Of a stretch of DNA of 64,000 bases, positions 33,519 to 45,747 are shown in pieces (positions within the stretch are counted from its first letter, which is position 1; every line of letters starts with the position of its first letter). Source of the stretch: Cyathus striatus (lineage: Eukaryota > Basidiomycota > Agaricomycetes > Agaricales > Nidulariaceae); NCBI GenBank assembly GCA_025738555.1, contig JAOVFP010000022.1, forward strand, positions 682,001 through 746,000. Reading direction: 5' to 3'. Under the pieces are notes generated by a model. The model was not told the origin of the DNA. It saw only the letters and a program-made list of their open reading frames with translations, and ran no database searches. The translations under genes were made by a program, and so were the position numbers.

Positions 33519-35987
33519 ATGTCCTTCACCAAGGCAAGCAACTTCACCATCAACAACCTTACCCAAATTGATAATAGTGTAGGAGGGGGAGGAGAAAAAG
33601 GTCGGTGATAATGCAACTCATCCGCGATGAATCTTCCGTTGATCGTCACATCGTAGGTTTTACTCTGCTACAAAACCACGCTTGTCTCAGCTCAAGCCAC
33701 AAATCAGCAGAATTATACGATGCTCCAAAGTGCCATCCTGAAACCAGGGTTGCGGTTATCAACGATATCATCAGCTGGGCGAGCTCCGATAATTTGGACC
33801 AGCCTATCTTGTGGATGCATGGACCTGCAGGAGCGGGGAAGTCCTCAATTGCTCGGACAGTTGCGGAAGAATGTTATGATAAGAAAATTCTTACTGCTAG
33901 TTTCTTCTTTTCTCGTACAGATACTACGGGCGGAAGAGATGACGGAAATCGCCTCATGGCGACAATAGCCTACCAAATGGCCATTTCAATTCCAGAAACA
34001 AGGCACTTAATCACAGAAACTCTCGAAATTGATCCTGCCACCTTTACGTACTCAATTAAAGAACAGATGCGAATGCTTATTGTGCAACCTCTTCTAAAAC
34101 CATCAAGCGAATTAGATGTTGCACGGAGGATCCCACAACTGGTTATAATAGATGGACTTGATGAATGCCATAGTCCACAAGTACAGGCATCAATTATAGA
34201 TGCCATTTCACAGGAGATGACACTTTGCCGTCTCCCCCTACGGTTTTTTGTGGCGAGCAGGCCCGAATTTGAAATCAGAAAGGCATTCAATTCTGAGGTG
34301 CTCCAGACATTATGCTTTAGGCTAGTGCTCGATGAAAGGTACAATCCAGATCAAGACATAGAACTTTACATTCGAAGTGAATTCAATACCATCAAGCGTA
34401 CTCATACTCTATCTAACATGTTAAAGAGTCTTGAATGGCCAGTTCCAGATGATATCCAGAATATTGTGAAGAAATCTTCTGGGCAATTTATATATGCTTC
34501 TACTGTGATAAAGTTCATTAAAAACGATCGTGGAAACCCCAAAGAGCGACTTAAAGCTATTATCAATATGGCTCCAGCTCTATCAGCCTCGAAGGATACA
34601 CCTTACGCTCAACTTGATGAATTGTACATGCATATATTGTCCTTCCAACAAGATTATCTTCTTATTAAGCCGGTGTTTGAAGCCCTAATATTTTGTCGAG
34701 CAGATATTCCAAACACCATGGATTCAATGTCTGCAAAAGATATTCAAGCCCCTGTGGATTCAATATCCGAGATTGGGGACTTTCTGTGTATTGAAGACAT
34801 AGAATTGGTGGTGATAGACCTACACTCTATTTTACATGTCCCTGAAGATGGTAGTCAGCAAAATTTGAAGTTTTACCATGCATCCTTCGGCGATTTCTTA
34901 ACAGACTCATCTAGATCGAGAAATTTCTTTATTGATAAAAGGAAAGCAAGGTCCAGGCTTGCAGAGTTCTGTCTTTCAAGAATTGTCAAAGGGAATAATG
35001 AAGCCACAACGTCTCATGCTTTACTGTATGCCTGTCTAAGCTATTTCAGAAATTTGAAAGAAGCAGGATTTCTACAAGACCTGATGTGTCTCCTCCGAGA
35101 CAGTAATCCTCGACAAATAATTGAAACAATTGCTCGACATGTAATTCCTAAAAACTACTGGCTAGGTCCCATAATAAATCACGTATTCATCATGAACTTT
35201 GATACTCAACCTGTTTCAGTAAGCTGACTTTTTTGCGTTATAGCCCAATTAAACAATCATCTATTTTTGTGGCTAGAATTTTTTATTGCCTCCAAATAAC
35301 ACAGACATAGAAGATATTTGCAAGCTTGTACAAGAAATGGCGAATGAACATGCATTAATGAGCCTTAAGGGTGAATTTACAAGGGATGGGTCAACGCGGA
35401 CATATCTCACACGTATCGAAAGTATCGTGGCAATACGCACTAATAGAGCGCAACTTAGCCAACATAAAATACCGGATTTAAACACAAATCGGAAAGGAGA
35501 CAGTGGTGTTCGTCGGCTGGGCCTGCTGGTCTTGTGGCAAGCTTTGATGTTGGAAAGTCCAATTTATGGAGAGGAGTATTTTCTTAGTCCTGAAACCAGT
35601 TACCTTTTGTTTCTCGATATATGGGAATGGGGGGTCAAAAATGTGCTACGCAATGAAAGAAACCACAGACACCTTATGGACCTGGCTAAGGATCGAGAAA
35701 ATGCCAATGATGATACTATTTTATGGCTTCCGGCTATCCTTCACTATTTGCTTCAAAGAAGTAGTAATTCAAGTACTGTAGGAGAATTCCTGCAGAATAA
35801 AGCTCAGGAACTAGACATCTGCTTGTCTGAATTGTCCAAAGTAATACTACTACTTGAAGACAGATACGGTTGCAATTGGCTAGTCACTGGCATGTCACAC
35901 AACTCATTCTGTAGCGATTCAGCTGATCTAATGCTCCTCTTACAAGATACAGTAAAACCATATTTCTCATTAACCATTCACAAATGA
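33519..35987 (+). CDS. NACHT-domain NTPase without WD40 repeats (three exons, 784 aa)
   Basis: Exons 33519-33600, 33657-35218 and 35277-35987 are joined by in-frame GT-AG introns of 56 and 58 nt. The N-terminus MSFTKASNFTINNLTQIDN is the short NTINGG-like exon typical of Agaricomycete NACHT proteins, and DAPKCHPETRVAVINDI is the usual entry to the NTPase. Walker A is GPAGAGKS (about 83-90), Walker B is LVIIDGLDEC (about 189-198), and FFVASRPEFEIRKAF is the sensor region. YHASFGDFLTD marks the end of the NACHT-associated helical part. The last exon is helical, without WD40, TPR or ankyrin repeats. It is likely an NLR-type or related self-recognition ATPase; the ligand is unknown. A broken copy of its 3' end lies 8 kb upstream. 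Confidence 0.88.
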
Positions 35988-35995
35988 TTAATTAT

Positions 35996-36470
35996 TGGGG
36001 GAGCTTGCTCCCCCTATTTGTCTGCGTTGGCGAGCGAAAATGCGTAGTGGCTGTGCATGCACGTCTGGATTTTGCCGCCACGCTCGGATTTCTCCGTCAT
36101 TCTCGGATTTGTCCGAAACGCTCGTCAGATTTACCAGCCACGCTCGGATTTATCCGTAAATACTCGGGTTTGTCCGCTTTGTGCTGACAGTGCGTTAGTC
36201 AGCACTGCGATGGTGTACCGAATGCAAAATGTTGTCAAATCTTACAGATAAAGTACACTCATTTCCATTGTAAATACATCCCTGCTCATTGTCAATAATA
36301 TGATTATTCCCCTCTTCTGTTTAAACAAAACTCAAGCAGAAATAGTAGTAGTTAAAATATTGTACAACAAGTTAACTTAGTATGTATGTATAAAAAGAAT
36401 ATAACTAAAAACTAGGATTCGTCAAGCTTGCCCTTTAACGTGCGTCGCGAAGCGACGTACGTTACATTTT
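35996..36470. mobile_element. 475-bp insertion with a hairpin at each end
   Basis: The segment is absent from the paralogous copy at 27.85 kb, where the flanks are directly joined (TTAATTAT / ATTTTTAAG). Near its left end is the perfect palindrome GGGGGAGC-TT-GCTCCCCC, and near its right end is CGTCGC-GAA-GCGACG. Inside, 36070-36180 carries four to five degenerate copies of CGCTCGGATTTNTCCGT. It has no coding potential, so it is a miniature mobile element of unknown class. Confidence 0.65.
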
Positions 36471-38470
36471 ATTTTTAAGATTGACAGAAACAAGGCACCT
36501 AACCATCTTTCGCTAAAAGCTGGAAGTGCGCAGGATGGGAGGACACCACCTAGTCTTGATACGAATGCATGTTTATACAGATCGTGGTTTCGCTTCAAAT
36601 ACTTGGCCGGGGTGAACCATGCAGAAGAGGGGAGGAAGTAAATAAATAAGATACATCATTTATCATAACTTTCTTTAAACAGTGTAAAAAATGTGCCTGA
36701 TACGTTTACAGACTGAAGTACAGTATCAAAAGCCTCTGGGAGCGCACTACTTGCACGGGCATGGTGTCGGACTGCGAGCCCGCAGATTCTGCAGCACATC
36801 TTGAAGCCTTGTGGTCGAGGGAAAGAGCATCTTCCTGGTATCGAGTAAGCTGTCACTCAGAGAGCACTGTGACGTAGCCGCGCTCCTTATACGCGCTCTC
36901 TCCCACATCACGCCGCCATACCACATCGTACCATGCAGTGAGTGAATTGAACCATATTCCTAACAATCTCTTTATGCTTATGGTCACGGATGATGTAGGC
37001 ACCTTCACCGGCAGCCAGGATAGATGTTTCATCCTGTATGATGCCACATAGCCCCGACCGGTAAACAGTGCACAATCCCCACTTGTCCGCTGAGAAGGGG
37101 CCACACAAAAGGAGAGATAGCGCAGCACTGAACAGCTACCCGAAGTAAGCACGAGAGAGGACAAAGTAAGTGGGGGTGGAATATTGGAGATAGGAATTGA
37201 AAGCACACGTCTCGGAGTCGACAAGAGACGGCCATCCAGTAGTGGCTGTGCCGCCTTGTGCACAGAGAACGCAGGTCAAGCTCAAGTATGAGATGGAGCT
37301 CGTGAACCTTTGCATGGGCTCCAGTAATTGTTGGTTTGGAGGTCTTGCGGGACAGGGCAGTGGCGAATCAAAAAGGAGTGGTTGAACTAGCATTACCTAA
37401 GCATGTAACGTCAGTAGTGAACACTGCGAGAAACGGTGGCACATACATACCTAGGGTCTATGTAGCCCCACATCCAGGCAACCAAGCTGACAAGTAAGCA
37501 TCTAGCAACGGCAATACGGGCTGGGCGTGTAGTGTAGCTGGCTCTACCAGCACTGCAGCAGGTCAACCTGACGAGCGTCATTAAGCTAGATCTTGCATTT
37601 GTACAGCTTCTTGATACATTCGCACCGTGGAACAGCGAGAGACAGTAGGTCGTGAAGGATATCCTTGAGAGGCATCATGCGTCAGCGGTGCGACTGCTGA
37701 TACGGCGGTGGATGGTGTGAGACTTATAGCTTAGAAGATATCGGGTTAGCGCAGATCGCTGATATCGAACGGAGGTCAGCAACAAATGCAACGAAAAGAA
37801 GTAACACATACGTTACTGATAGAGCACGACTAGCTCGGTTGCTTCCCTTATCCCCCTCCTGAGCGTTGAGATGTTGTCGATGGTACGCAGAGCCCGATTC
37901 CTTCTTCGCGTAGCCCGACGCACATTCTTCACTTCCTGACGAACTCCATAGGCACTTTATCCCGCGCGTATTATCGCACCTTTACAAGCTCGGTGCGCAT
38001 ATCTCTCTCTTCACTGCAACCAAAATCAATAAGCAACCCAAAAGAAAGGCGAGGTAAGCAAGATGCGTACGTTATAACCCTGAACATCCCCGTGACTTTC
38101 CAACGCCTGTTATTATCCGCGGGAAAGGCTACGCTGTCGTAGCTGAGTTGTTTTGGAGGCGTTGCCTCCATAGGATAGGGTATGGATTGCGTTGGAAGAA
38201 GAGTCATCAGAGTATGGGCTGGAGAGCGGTTTGTGATGGTACAAACAACACGTATGCGATGTCGCACAGTTGCGGTCGCACGACTCGTCCAGCAAATGAG
38301 ATTGAAAAATGTGTAGGGGAGCATGCTGCCGTAGGTTGGGTACCATGGCACAAAACAACAAGGCGAGGTCATCGTCAGTGACATCGACGCTGATCGTTTG
38401 ATGGTGCTCGGGCAATGCACGAAGTGTTGGCCAAAGTTTGATGGAGACGTCTCTACACAATAAGGACAAA
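36471..38470. repeat. Duplicated non-coding segment, longer copy (partner of 27.87-29.15 kb)
   Basis: The sequence from ATTTTTAAGATTGACAGAAA onward parallels the region downstream of the NACHT fragment at 27.87 kb. It retains the pieces deleted there. Minus-strand frames at 36853-37263 and 37971-38639 are open but no domain is recognised, and the corresponding frames are not preserved in the other copy. I therefore do not call them as genes. Confidence 0.6.
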
Positions 38471-40361
38471 CATATATTACATATGACAACTCCGTGTGAA
38501 AAACGCACAGACCATCCTCAAAAGCTATAAAACCACCTTCCCAGCCATGTCGTTTCCTTAGAACATACTCAATCAGGATCTGTTTACAGAAACTGACCGA
38601 GTCTCGCATTTTTACAAATGCCGCATCCTTCATATCCACCCGATGATCTTCGCATCCGCTCGTTTTACCGAGAACACAATTCCTCGTGAGGAATTTCGAG
38701 GACGTTTGGCTTTTCGAACGGAGGACCTTTATGGTACTCCCGAAGATTCGCCAGCGAGCTGGATGTTTGTCTGATGGATAATCTTTTTATTTAGCTTATT
38801 AGAAGTTATGTATGTTAGTATTTTAGCTACGATATCCTTTTAAACCCCTTTTTGCGAAAATTTTCTCCAATTCAGTTGTATTGGTGTGGTTGTTAATCGA
38901 GTCTTCGATTCATATGTTTTGCGAAAGATTTAATGTCTCCAGTGTTACTTACTCTAATTCCCTAGGCATATCCTTTTAAAAAGTTAACAATTCATTTATC
39001 GTGCTCACAAACTAGAAAGGCACCATTTCATTTTTAGAACGGCCGGGATTTCTCAAGATTTTCTATCAATTTGAGAAACAGGCAACGGTGCCTGAGAATG
39101 AACCAATGGAGAGAGAAAAAATACAAGTCAATGCAAGTGGATAAACCTGTCCGGAGGGATATAAAGCGTAACAATGTCAAGTAAAAGGAGTAAAAGTTGA
39201 GAGAGAGAGGTGATACCGTGATAGCACATAAGATACATATGACCACAAGTCATGCGACGACATTTGAACTCCGCAACGTAGGTGGAGAGCATGGAGTTGA
39301 AACTTACTACCTTCCAGTTTCACCGGCGCCTTGGGCCTCTTTCTTGCTTGCTCAGCTGTACTCTCTTCCGCTTCTTTCCCCTAAAGTGACGATGCGGTTT
39401 AATTCCGCTTTCATGCTTCCTGTGCGTGGGCTGGTCGATGGCATAGCGGTAGGGGAGAACCGATAGACAGTGATATCTAAACGATGGACCAAGTCAGCCG
39501 TGAAGCTTCTCTTGCGCCTTCAGTTGTTGAGCTTTCGACATCAATTCTGTTACCTGTCAGCGTTGTGGGGCAATAATACAGCCTGAGAGAGTGAGACTTC
39601 ACGTTTCTGTTCAATCGATATCATTCTTGACATATGTGGTACAAAAACATATGGTACAAGATAGAAAAGATATGGAGCAATGATTGGTGGCGAACCGGCG
39701 GGCCGTCTGAAGATCTCATTTGCGCTTAATTCTGGTCCACTAATCCCTCCAATAGGGAGAAGCGTTTTCCTCGACCTCGATGATTTACTCAACGTTCTGA
39801 TTGGCTGTCATCTACGGCGGTCATAATCCTCAGCTGTTGTCGCCCTAAGCAGTTACGATCGTTCTAGAATTCAAATCATTGCGCAATTTCTCGGCCTCGT
39901 ACTCCAAATTGTTGATGGCCTATCAGTACAAAGGTATTGTTTTCATTTCAAGACATGATGCCTACGTTGATTTTCCGATGACATTGGAGATCGTTGCACT
40001 TTAGTTCGGTTAGGTGCAAGTCTCTTGAAAATTGCATGTCATTAGCTTCTTCCAGATGACAGCCCCGAGTAAAGGTCGGTCGTCGGTGAGCTCAACATAT
40101 CTAAAAATAGCGCGTAGTATAGTCTTATTCATCTATTGCAAGAAATTAAACAGAACACAAGACTGAGTGTAATGAAACGTGTAGGTTATTCGGTATTACT
40201 GTGCGCTGTTGTTGCGAAAATATGTGCTCCAAGAGTATTATGTCCTGTCAACAATCTGCTTCTTAACTCGGCGTTGAGAAGGCGTAGCTTTACTTCTCCA
40301 CGTCTCGTGTTCCACATAAAAGGGTCTTCTGGCTTCGTTGGACCGCTGTAGGTTCCTTGCA
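38471..40361. other. Intergenic; possible short exon relic near 38.6-38.8 kb
   Basis: Plus-strand 38643-38774 encodes MIFASARFTENTIPREEF then RLAFRTEDLYGTPEDSPASWMFV and a stop; a neighbouring frame gives PPDDLRIRSFYREHN just before it. This looks like decayed or frame-shifted coding sequence of unknown origin. Nothing else is supported up to the peroxygenase start. Confidence 0.3.
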
Positions 40362-41761
40362 ATGTATCGCCACCTCTTGCTATTTTGCACCTTAGCAGTC
40401 AGGGTTCTGCATATAGCATCCTTCCCTGCATATGAATCCCTTGCCGGTCTTTCGGAACGAGAAATCAACAATATTTTATCCACTACTCATGTTACTCCCA
40501 TTGAACCACCTCCAGGACCGTTAAATGATACCTCAGCGAAGCTTGTAAATGACAAGGACCATCCATGGAAGCCATTAAGGGCAGGCGACATCCGTGGACC
40601 ATGTCCAGGTCTAAATGTTCTTGCATCGCATGGAGTACGTACCCTGATTCAGTCGATACCATTCACAAGCTTACAGATGTCTAGTACCTCCCAAGAAACG
40701 GAATTGCGACACCTGCCCAGCTTATGACTGCGGTGCAAGAAGGTATGTAGAGTCTGGGTCCGACAGTCTGTCTAAATTATACCTGATTAATAACATCTAT
40801 TTACGCGCGTAGGCTTCAACATGGGTCACGATCTTGCACTCTTTGTCACTTATGCGGGAATGCTCGTCGATGGAAATCTCCTTACAAACCTGTTAAGCAT
40901 CGGTCATAAGACACCGTTAACTGGACGTGATCCTCCGAAACCTGCGATCGCTGGAGGATTGAATACACACGCGGTGTTAGAAGGTATTCTCTCTCTTCCC
41001 TTGTTAGGTTTATAGATTAACATGTTCTCTCAGGTGACGTTAGCATGACAAGAGGTAATCACAACATTCCTCTTTTATGATCAACTTCTAAATGACCTCT
41101 TTCAGCGGACGCATACTTCGGAGATAACCACAGCTTCAATGAAACACTGTTCCAAGAGGTACATTCTCCACTTCTAATAGTTATACAAAACTGACAACTT
41201 TTGCAGCTAACGGACTATGCAAACCGCTATGGAGGGGGCTACTACAACTTCACGTCCGTAGCCGAATTCCGTTGGCACCGCATCCAAAATTCCCTCGCGA
41301 ACAACCCCGAATTCTCGTTCATCACTCCCAGGTACTACACCGCCTACGCAGACAACGTCTTCCCGCTCGTCTTCTTCGTCGACGGACGTATAGGAAACGA
41401 ACAGCTAAGCATCGACCACGCGCGAGGATTTTTCCAAGATGCACGCATGCCTGATGGGTTCCACCGTGCTAATGGTTCAAGAGGAATTGATGTTATCGGG
41501 GATGGGATAACGAGGCTTATGGCGGCTCATCCCATTAAACCTGGTCAAAACAAGGGGGCTGGAAATTATGTTTTGGATACGACCGACGACGGGTTGACGC
41601 CTTTCTGCTCGCTTTATACAAGATTTGTTAATGAGAAGGTAAAAGTGCTATACCCGAACCCCACGGGTGTGCTGAAGGATAGGCTGAAAGCCAATCTCGG
41701 CTTTTTCTTCCAAGCGTTCGAAGCCTTAAATTGCACTCAGGTTTATCCTTATGGGAAGTAG
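40362..41761 (+). CDS. Secreted heme-thiolate peroxygenase (long-type UPO / chloroperoxidase family), 376 aa
   Basis: Family members oxyfunctionalise or halogenate organic substrates with H2O2 and are secreted. Six exons (40362-40634, 40685-40742, 40813-40983, 41034-41054, 41106-41158, 41207-41761) splice in frame at GT-AG borders. The start is the first ATG and is followed by a hydrophobic signal-like stretch (about residues 4-20). The heme-thiolate motif PCPGLN supplies the proximal Cys at residue 81. EGD-x-S-x-x-R (167-174), assembled over two introns, is the distal acid/Mg-binding and Arg site characteristic of long UPOs. GDNHSFNETLF and YNFTSVAEFRWHRIQ follow, as in characterised agaric UPOs. 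Two Cys near the C-terminus (TPFCSLY and LNCTQVYPYG) match the conserved disulfide. The length fits the long class (~350-375). All key residues are present, so it is predicted functional. Confidence 0.92.
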
Positions 41762-43143
41762 TTAACGACATTAATGATTAGATATTTGTATGACTGTAAA
41801 GTCGATATATACGGACTAATCTCACTATTACTCAAACGCAGTCGATTACTTATGAAACCCTAAAAGTGATAGTGAGCGCTTGAGCACTTGATATTAGCAA
41901 AGCAACCCGGCTGTGCCGGGTAGCGCCGGTCGCAGCATCCAACTAGGCGGCAAACAGAGGCAAGTAAAATTTTCCACCTTGTTCTGCCGTACCGCCGGCA
42001 CGCAAGCACCTCTTTGCCTGCCTCGGAATTCATAGAACAACTCAGCTGTACCGTAGCCTCAGTAATTATTTTCCCCCCACCCACCCGCTTGTAGTTTCCA
42101 TGCGTACAATACACAGATAGTTTCACTCTGCACTGCCACTACTGTATCATATACCATATGTCTGCTAAGTTTCAATACCATAAGGCAACAAACATGCACA
42201 AGGCATACCAGGCAAAGTAGCGAATCGCGACAAGGAATTTCCCGCCCACCCAGCGGCACACTCCTTTTCGCGTCCTGGGCCAGCTCCACTGACCCATACC
42301 CCCCAACCCCCTCAGCTACTTTCCCCCTCGCAGTCAGCGTGCCAGACCGAGTTGGACTATAGCACTTGTTGTCATAGGAAGGCATGGATTAAATTACTGT
42401 GTGCAAAGTCCGTCTTCGCTGTCAACGAAGTGTCATTCACGTCAATGGACCACGTAGCCTATCCAGCTTGTATAAACATTGGGGATGTACCATTTATCCA
42501 TGCTACTTATAGAGCATCAATGATTACTTCACGTTAATCAAGTGTTAATATACTATAGAAAGTTTGTGTCGTGCCATTTGTCTACTACGACGAAAATAGA
42601 AACGAAAATGAAAACATCCATCGACCCCATGTTGACACATCTCCGCTCAACCAATGACATGGACATCCAGTGATATACAAATCGAACGGGTGAAAAAATT
42701 GTTATAGATTGTAGTCTATCTCTATCTTATGACTGCTCGATGATAAAGTTATCAATACACTGGAGAATTCGTTGAACGTTAATAATGGCTCCTTGTAAGA
42801 GTCATCTTCAAGTTGCGCATAGTTTAAATAACATTTCGTCACCTCAAGTTACGATTTTATGTAGAGTCAGCTCGGTTAGCTACTAGTTCCCAGCAGAGCA
42901 GCTTCTAGAAGTTACTGGTTGGCTAGTACCTGCTAGTACGTGTCATGTTTTCCTTGTACTGAAGACCTTCAATATTACTTAATCTATACACTCCAAAATA
43001 TGCAACACGGATCACTAGAAGCGTGTATCATACTATTAATAAGTAGTTTAAAACACATTTATTTTCGATGTGAGGTTAAGTACATACATTTTGGCCCACG
43101 TACACATTCAGTTCTGAGAGACACACTTTTAATTTCTGGTGTA
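41762..43143. other. Intergenic, with GC-rich short palindromes
   Basis: CCCGGC-TGT-GCCGGG lies near 41908-41922 within a locally GC-rich block (41885-42060). No protein gene is supported; frames in both directions at 41860-42385 lack features. Confidence 0.35.
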
Positions 43144-43240
43144 AGCAGCATGGCGCAGTGGTAGCGCGCGGGGCCCATATGTCGTCTTTCATATAACATA
43201 CCTCACCCCGAGGTCACTTGATCGAAACAAGTTGCTGCTA
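43144..43240 (+). tRNA. tRNA-Met initiator (CAU), with 25-nt intron
   Basis: The acceptor stem AGCAGCA pairs with TGCTGCT followed by discriminator A. The anticodon arm is CGGGG-CCCATA...A-CCCCG with anticodon CAU, and the T loop is ATCGAAA (A54, A60), the eukaryotic initiator signature. The intron lies at 43180-43204, directly after position 37. The D arm is TGGCGCAGTGGTAGCGC. All stems are well paired. Confidence 0.88.
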
Positions 43241-44439
43241 TCAGGCGATCACCTATTTTCCCCGTTTTATTTTGCCTCAAGACAGAGATGTATCTCTCTC
43301 AGTAATAGCTGAAATTTGTCGTGCCTTTGACATTTGTCTTATTTTAGCGACTCCGTATTAAGTCAGTACTTCCATGTTTACTTAATACAGGAGCCAGCAT
43401 TCTTATAGTGGGTATGTATCTCTCTACAACTATATTTTCTTTGAGAAACCTCACTCTAGTTAAATGATCCATAGGTACTGACTTATTTGGTCTTTATACT
43501 GGAAGTGAGAAGAATTACAACAAGGGTAAAATTATCCAGATATATTCATGCTCATCATATTGACACTTCACGCTTGAAGAGATCAAAGAAAGCAATGATA
43601 TTAATTAAAGCCGGCGTTGTAGAGCAGGCGTTCCGCCTGCATGGTGGAATCGACATATTGACAAGTTCTGTAGGCGCGTTTTAGTCACGTGACTAACTAC
43701 ATACGTAATCGAACCTCGAACGCGCACACATCGCCAACCATCCTCCACCTCCGTCTGCACAATACCCCGCGACGCTCTCGAAATCGGGCCGAACTCTCCG
43801 CAACGCCCGACGAACTATCACCCCAACGAGAAATCCAAGCACTCGGATATGAATACGCGAAGCCAGGGACCGCGGGACTCGCTCACAAACTGAAGATCTC
43901 AACATCAGCATCTCAGCATCCCATCTTTTTGTACCCACCATCGCTACATTTCCCACTTCTACCCATATCACATTCACTTCTCTTCACATTTTAGATACAA
44001 AACTCCCTTGCTAGTTCTCTTTGAAACACTTGTCTAGTCTCTAATCACTCTCTTGGCTTCAGGAAAATTTCACTCGCTCTTTTAGGTATATTTTCTCTAT
44101 CCTTTTGCTATATAAACAGTGTATCTAGGTCTCAATGGATTCAGTGAACTTCACCCCCATCGTTCGAGCTCGTTATCAGTCTCTCGTTTCGTTCTTCTTC
44201 ATCGCCTTTGTCGTTCTCTATTCATTCTCAATCGCTCTCGGCTCTCACAGCATGTTCCACTCGTTCAGAAACATTCCAGAACTTCATCTCGTAGTTCTGA
44301 CTCTTATTGCGTCGTCGTCCCTCTCGTTTACGTCGCTAATACCTCCCCTTGCAACCTTAGGACCTTAACGCTGGACGGACGCACCAGCGGCTCGCAATCC
44401 TTTGATTAGGAACCTTCAACCCCGTATTCCCCTCTTCAG
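43241..44439. other. Intergenic; short frames only
   Basis: A compact hairpin GCAGGCG-TTC-CGCCTGC lies near 43624-43640. A 101-codon plus frame (43689-43994) and a 77-codon frame with two hydrophobic stretches (44135-44368) exist, but neither has a recognised domain. The latter starts MDSVNFTPIVRARYQSLV and could be a small membrane protein, with low support. Confidence 0.3.
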
Positions 44440-45692
44440 CGTTCCTAAAGAAGACTGTCGTCAGTTGATTAGTACCAGATCTGAAGAATGGGTATAGGCA
44501 CATTGATACTGCTGTGCTTTACCGTGATTCACCTTCACAGAATAGCTGGGATGAAATTTAATATATGTATCTTAACTAGAAACCGAAGCTGCCGTTGATA
44601 AAGCAATTCGAGAGTCTGGTATCCCACGGGACGAACTATTCGTGAATACGAAATTGCCGTACGTCAAGCATTTCCCAATCCTTAGTCACGGACGGTACTA
44701 ATTCAACTAATTATATCTTTATAGTCGGAATCATTACGGAAAAGTACGAGAGTCATTGGAGCAGAGTCTACAAAGACTAGGGTTAGACTACGTTGATCTC
44801 GTTTGTGGCAATTAGGCTGACTTTCATAATTGAAATTTCTAACGTATATATTCCTTACAATATCTGATTCATTGGCCTCAGAGCGTTGTATACGAGGGTA
44901 GGCAGATATCTTTTAGATTCCAGTAAAGCTCTGATGCAATTATATACTCCCCAGGTGATGATGTATTCTACCCAAAGATTTCAGATGGGTCCTTGAAAGT
45001 CGCTGACAGCCTTAACTTCCATGATGCTTACACCGAAATGGAGAAACTTCTTAAGGAGGGAAAAGCGAAAGCTATTGGTGTTAGCAAGTTTTTCCATCAA
45101 AACGTAAGTTTAATGTTCGTTTCTCGTATTCCGGTTTTTTTCACATATATGCCTACAGGCTGGAAGAATTGCTGACGACGGCGAAAGTTATACCTGCGGT
45201 TAATCAAGTTGAGTAAATTTATCATATTCCTCTCAGAAGTATTTGTCTAATACGATGTTGAGATTATGCCCGTACCTCCAACAACAGGAGCTCATCGAGT
45301 ATTGCACCAGCAAGGGTGTTGTTGTAGCCGCCTATACACGTATGTAGCGGATAGTCCGTTGTAAGGAACGATCCTGTCATCAGGGAACTGGAGAAGTATG
45401 CTGTGACCCCGAATCAGATCATCCTTTGATGGCACATCGCGCGAGATACAGTGATCATACCCAAGAGTGAAAATGACCAGAGGCAGAAAGAGAATATCAC
45501 GGTGTGTTCGAGATTATGTTTCCCACTGTGGCTTTGTGTGTTGATTGAGATGGTTAACGATGTCGCAGCTTCCAAAGCTTGATGCAGAGGATGTTGCAGA
45601 GATTAATGGTTTGGATAGAGGCGAAAGGGTTTGCAATAAGCCAGGACCTGATGGGTTGATGTGGGGCTGGACTATGGAGCGTTTAGGATGAT
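44440..45692 (+). pseudogene. Aldo/keto reductase pseudogene
   Basis: Blocks in order are YRHIDTAVLY (catalytic Asp and Tyr region), AIRESGIPRDELFVNTKL, RESLEQSLQRLGLDYVDL, LIHWPQSV (active-site His region), DGSLKVAD, LLKEGKAKAIGVSKF, KGVVVAAYT, ELEKYAVTPNQIIL, VIIPKSEN and GLDRGERVCNKPGP. These give a near-complete NADPH-dependent aldo/keto reductase. An in-frame TGA at 45427-45429 splits IIL and WHIAR. The intron before LIHWP ends in ACAA where an ACAG acceptor is expected, and the N-terminal exon is not recognisable. It is therefore very likely inactive, although a recent loss. Confidence 0.75.
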
Positions 45693-45747
45693 GAGCGTGC
45701 ATGCGTAGAAGAGTATAGGTGAACATATGTTTTATTTACTCGAAACG

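Noticed and set aside
37971..38639. 222-codon minus-strand frame as a gene
   Set aside because: No domain is recognised, and the paralogous segment at 28.7-29.1 kb does not preserve the frame.
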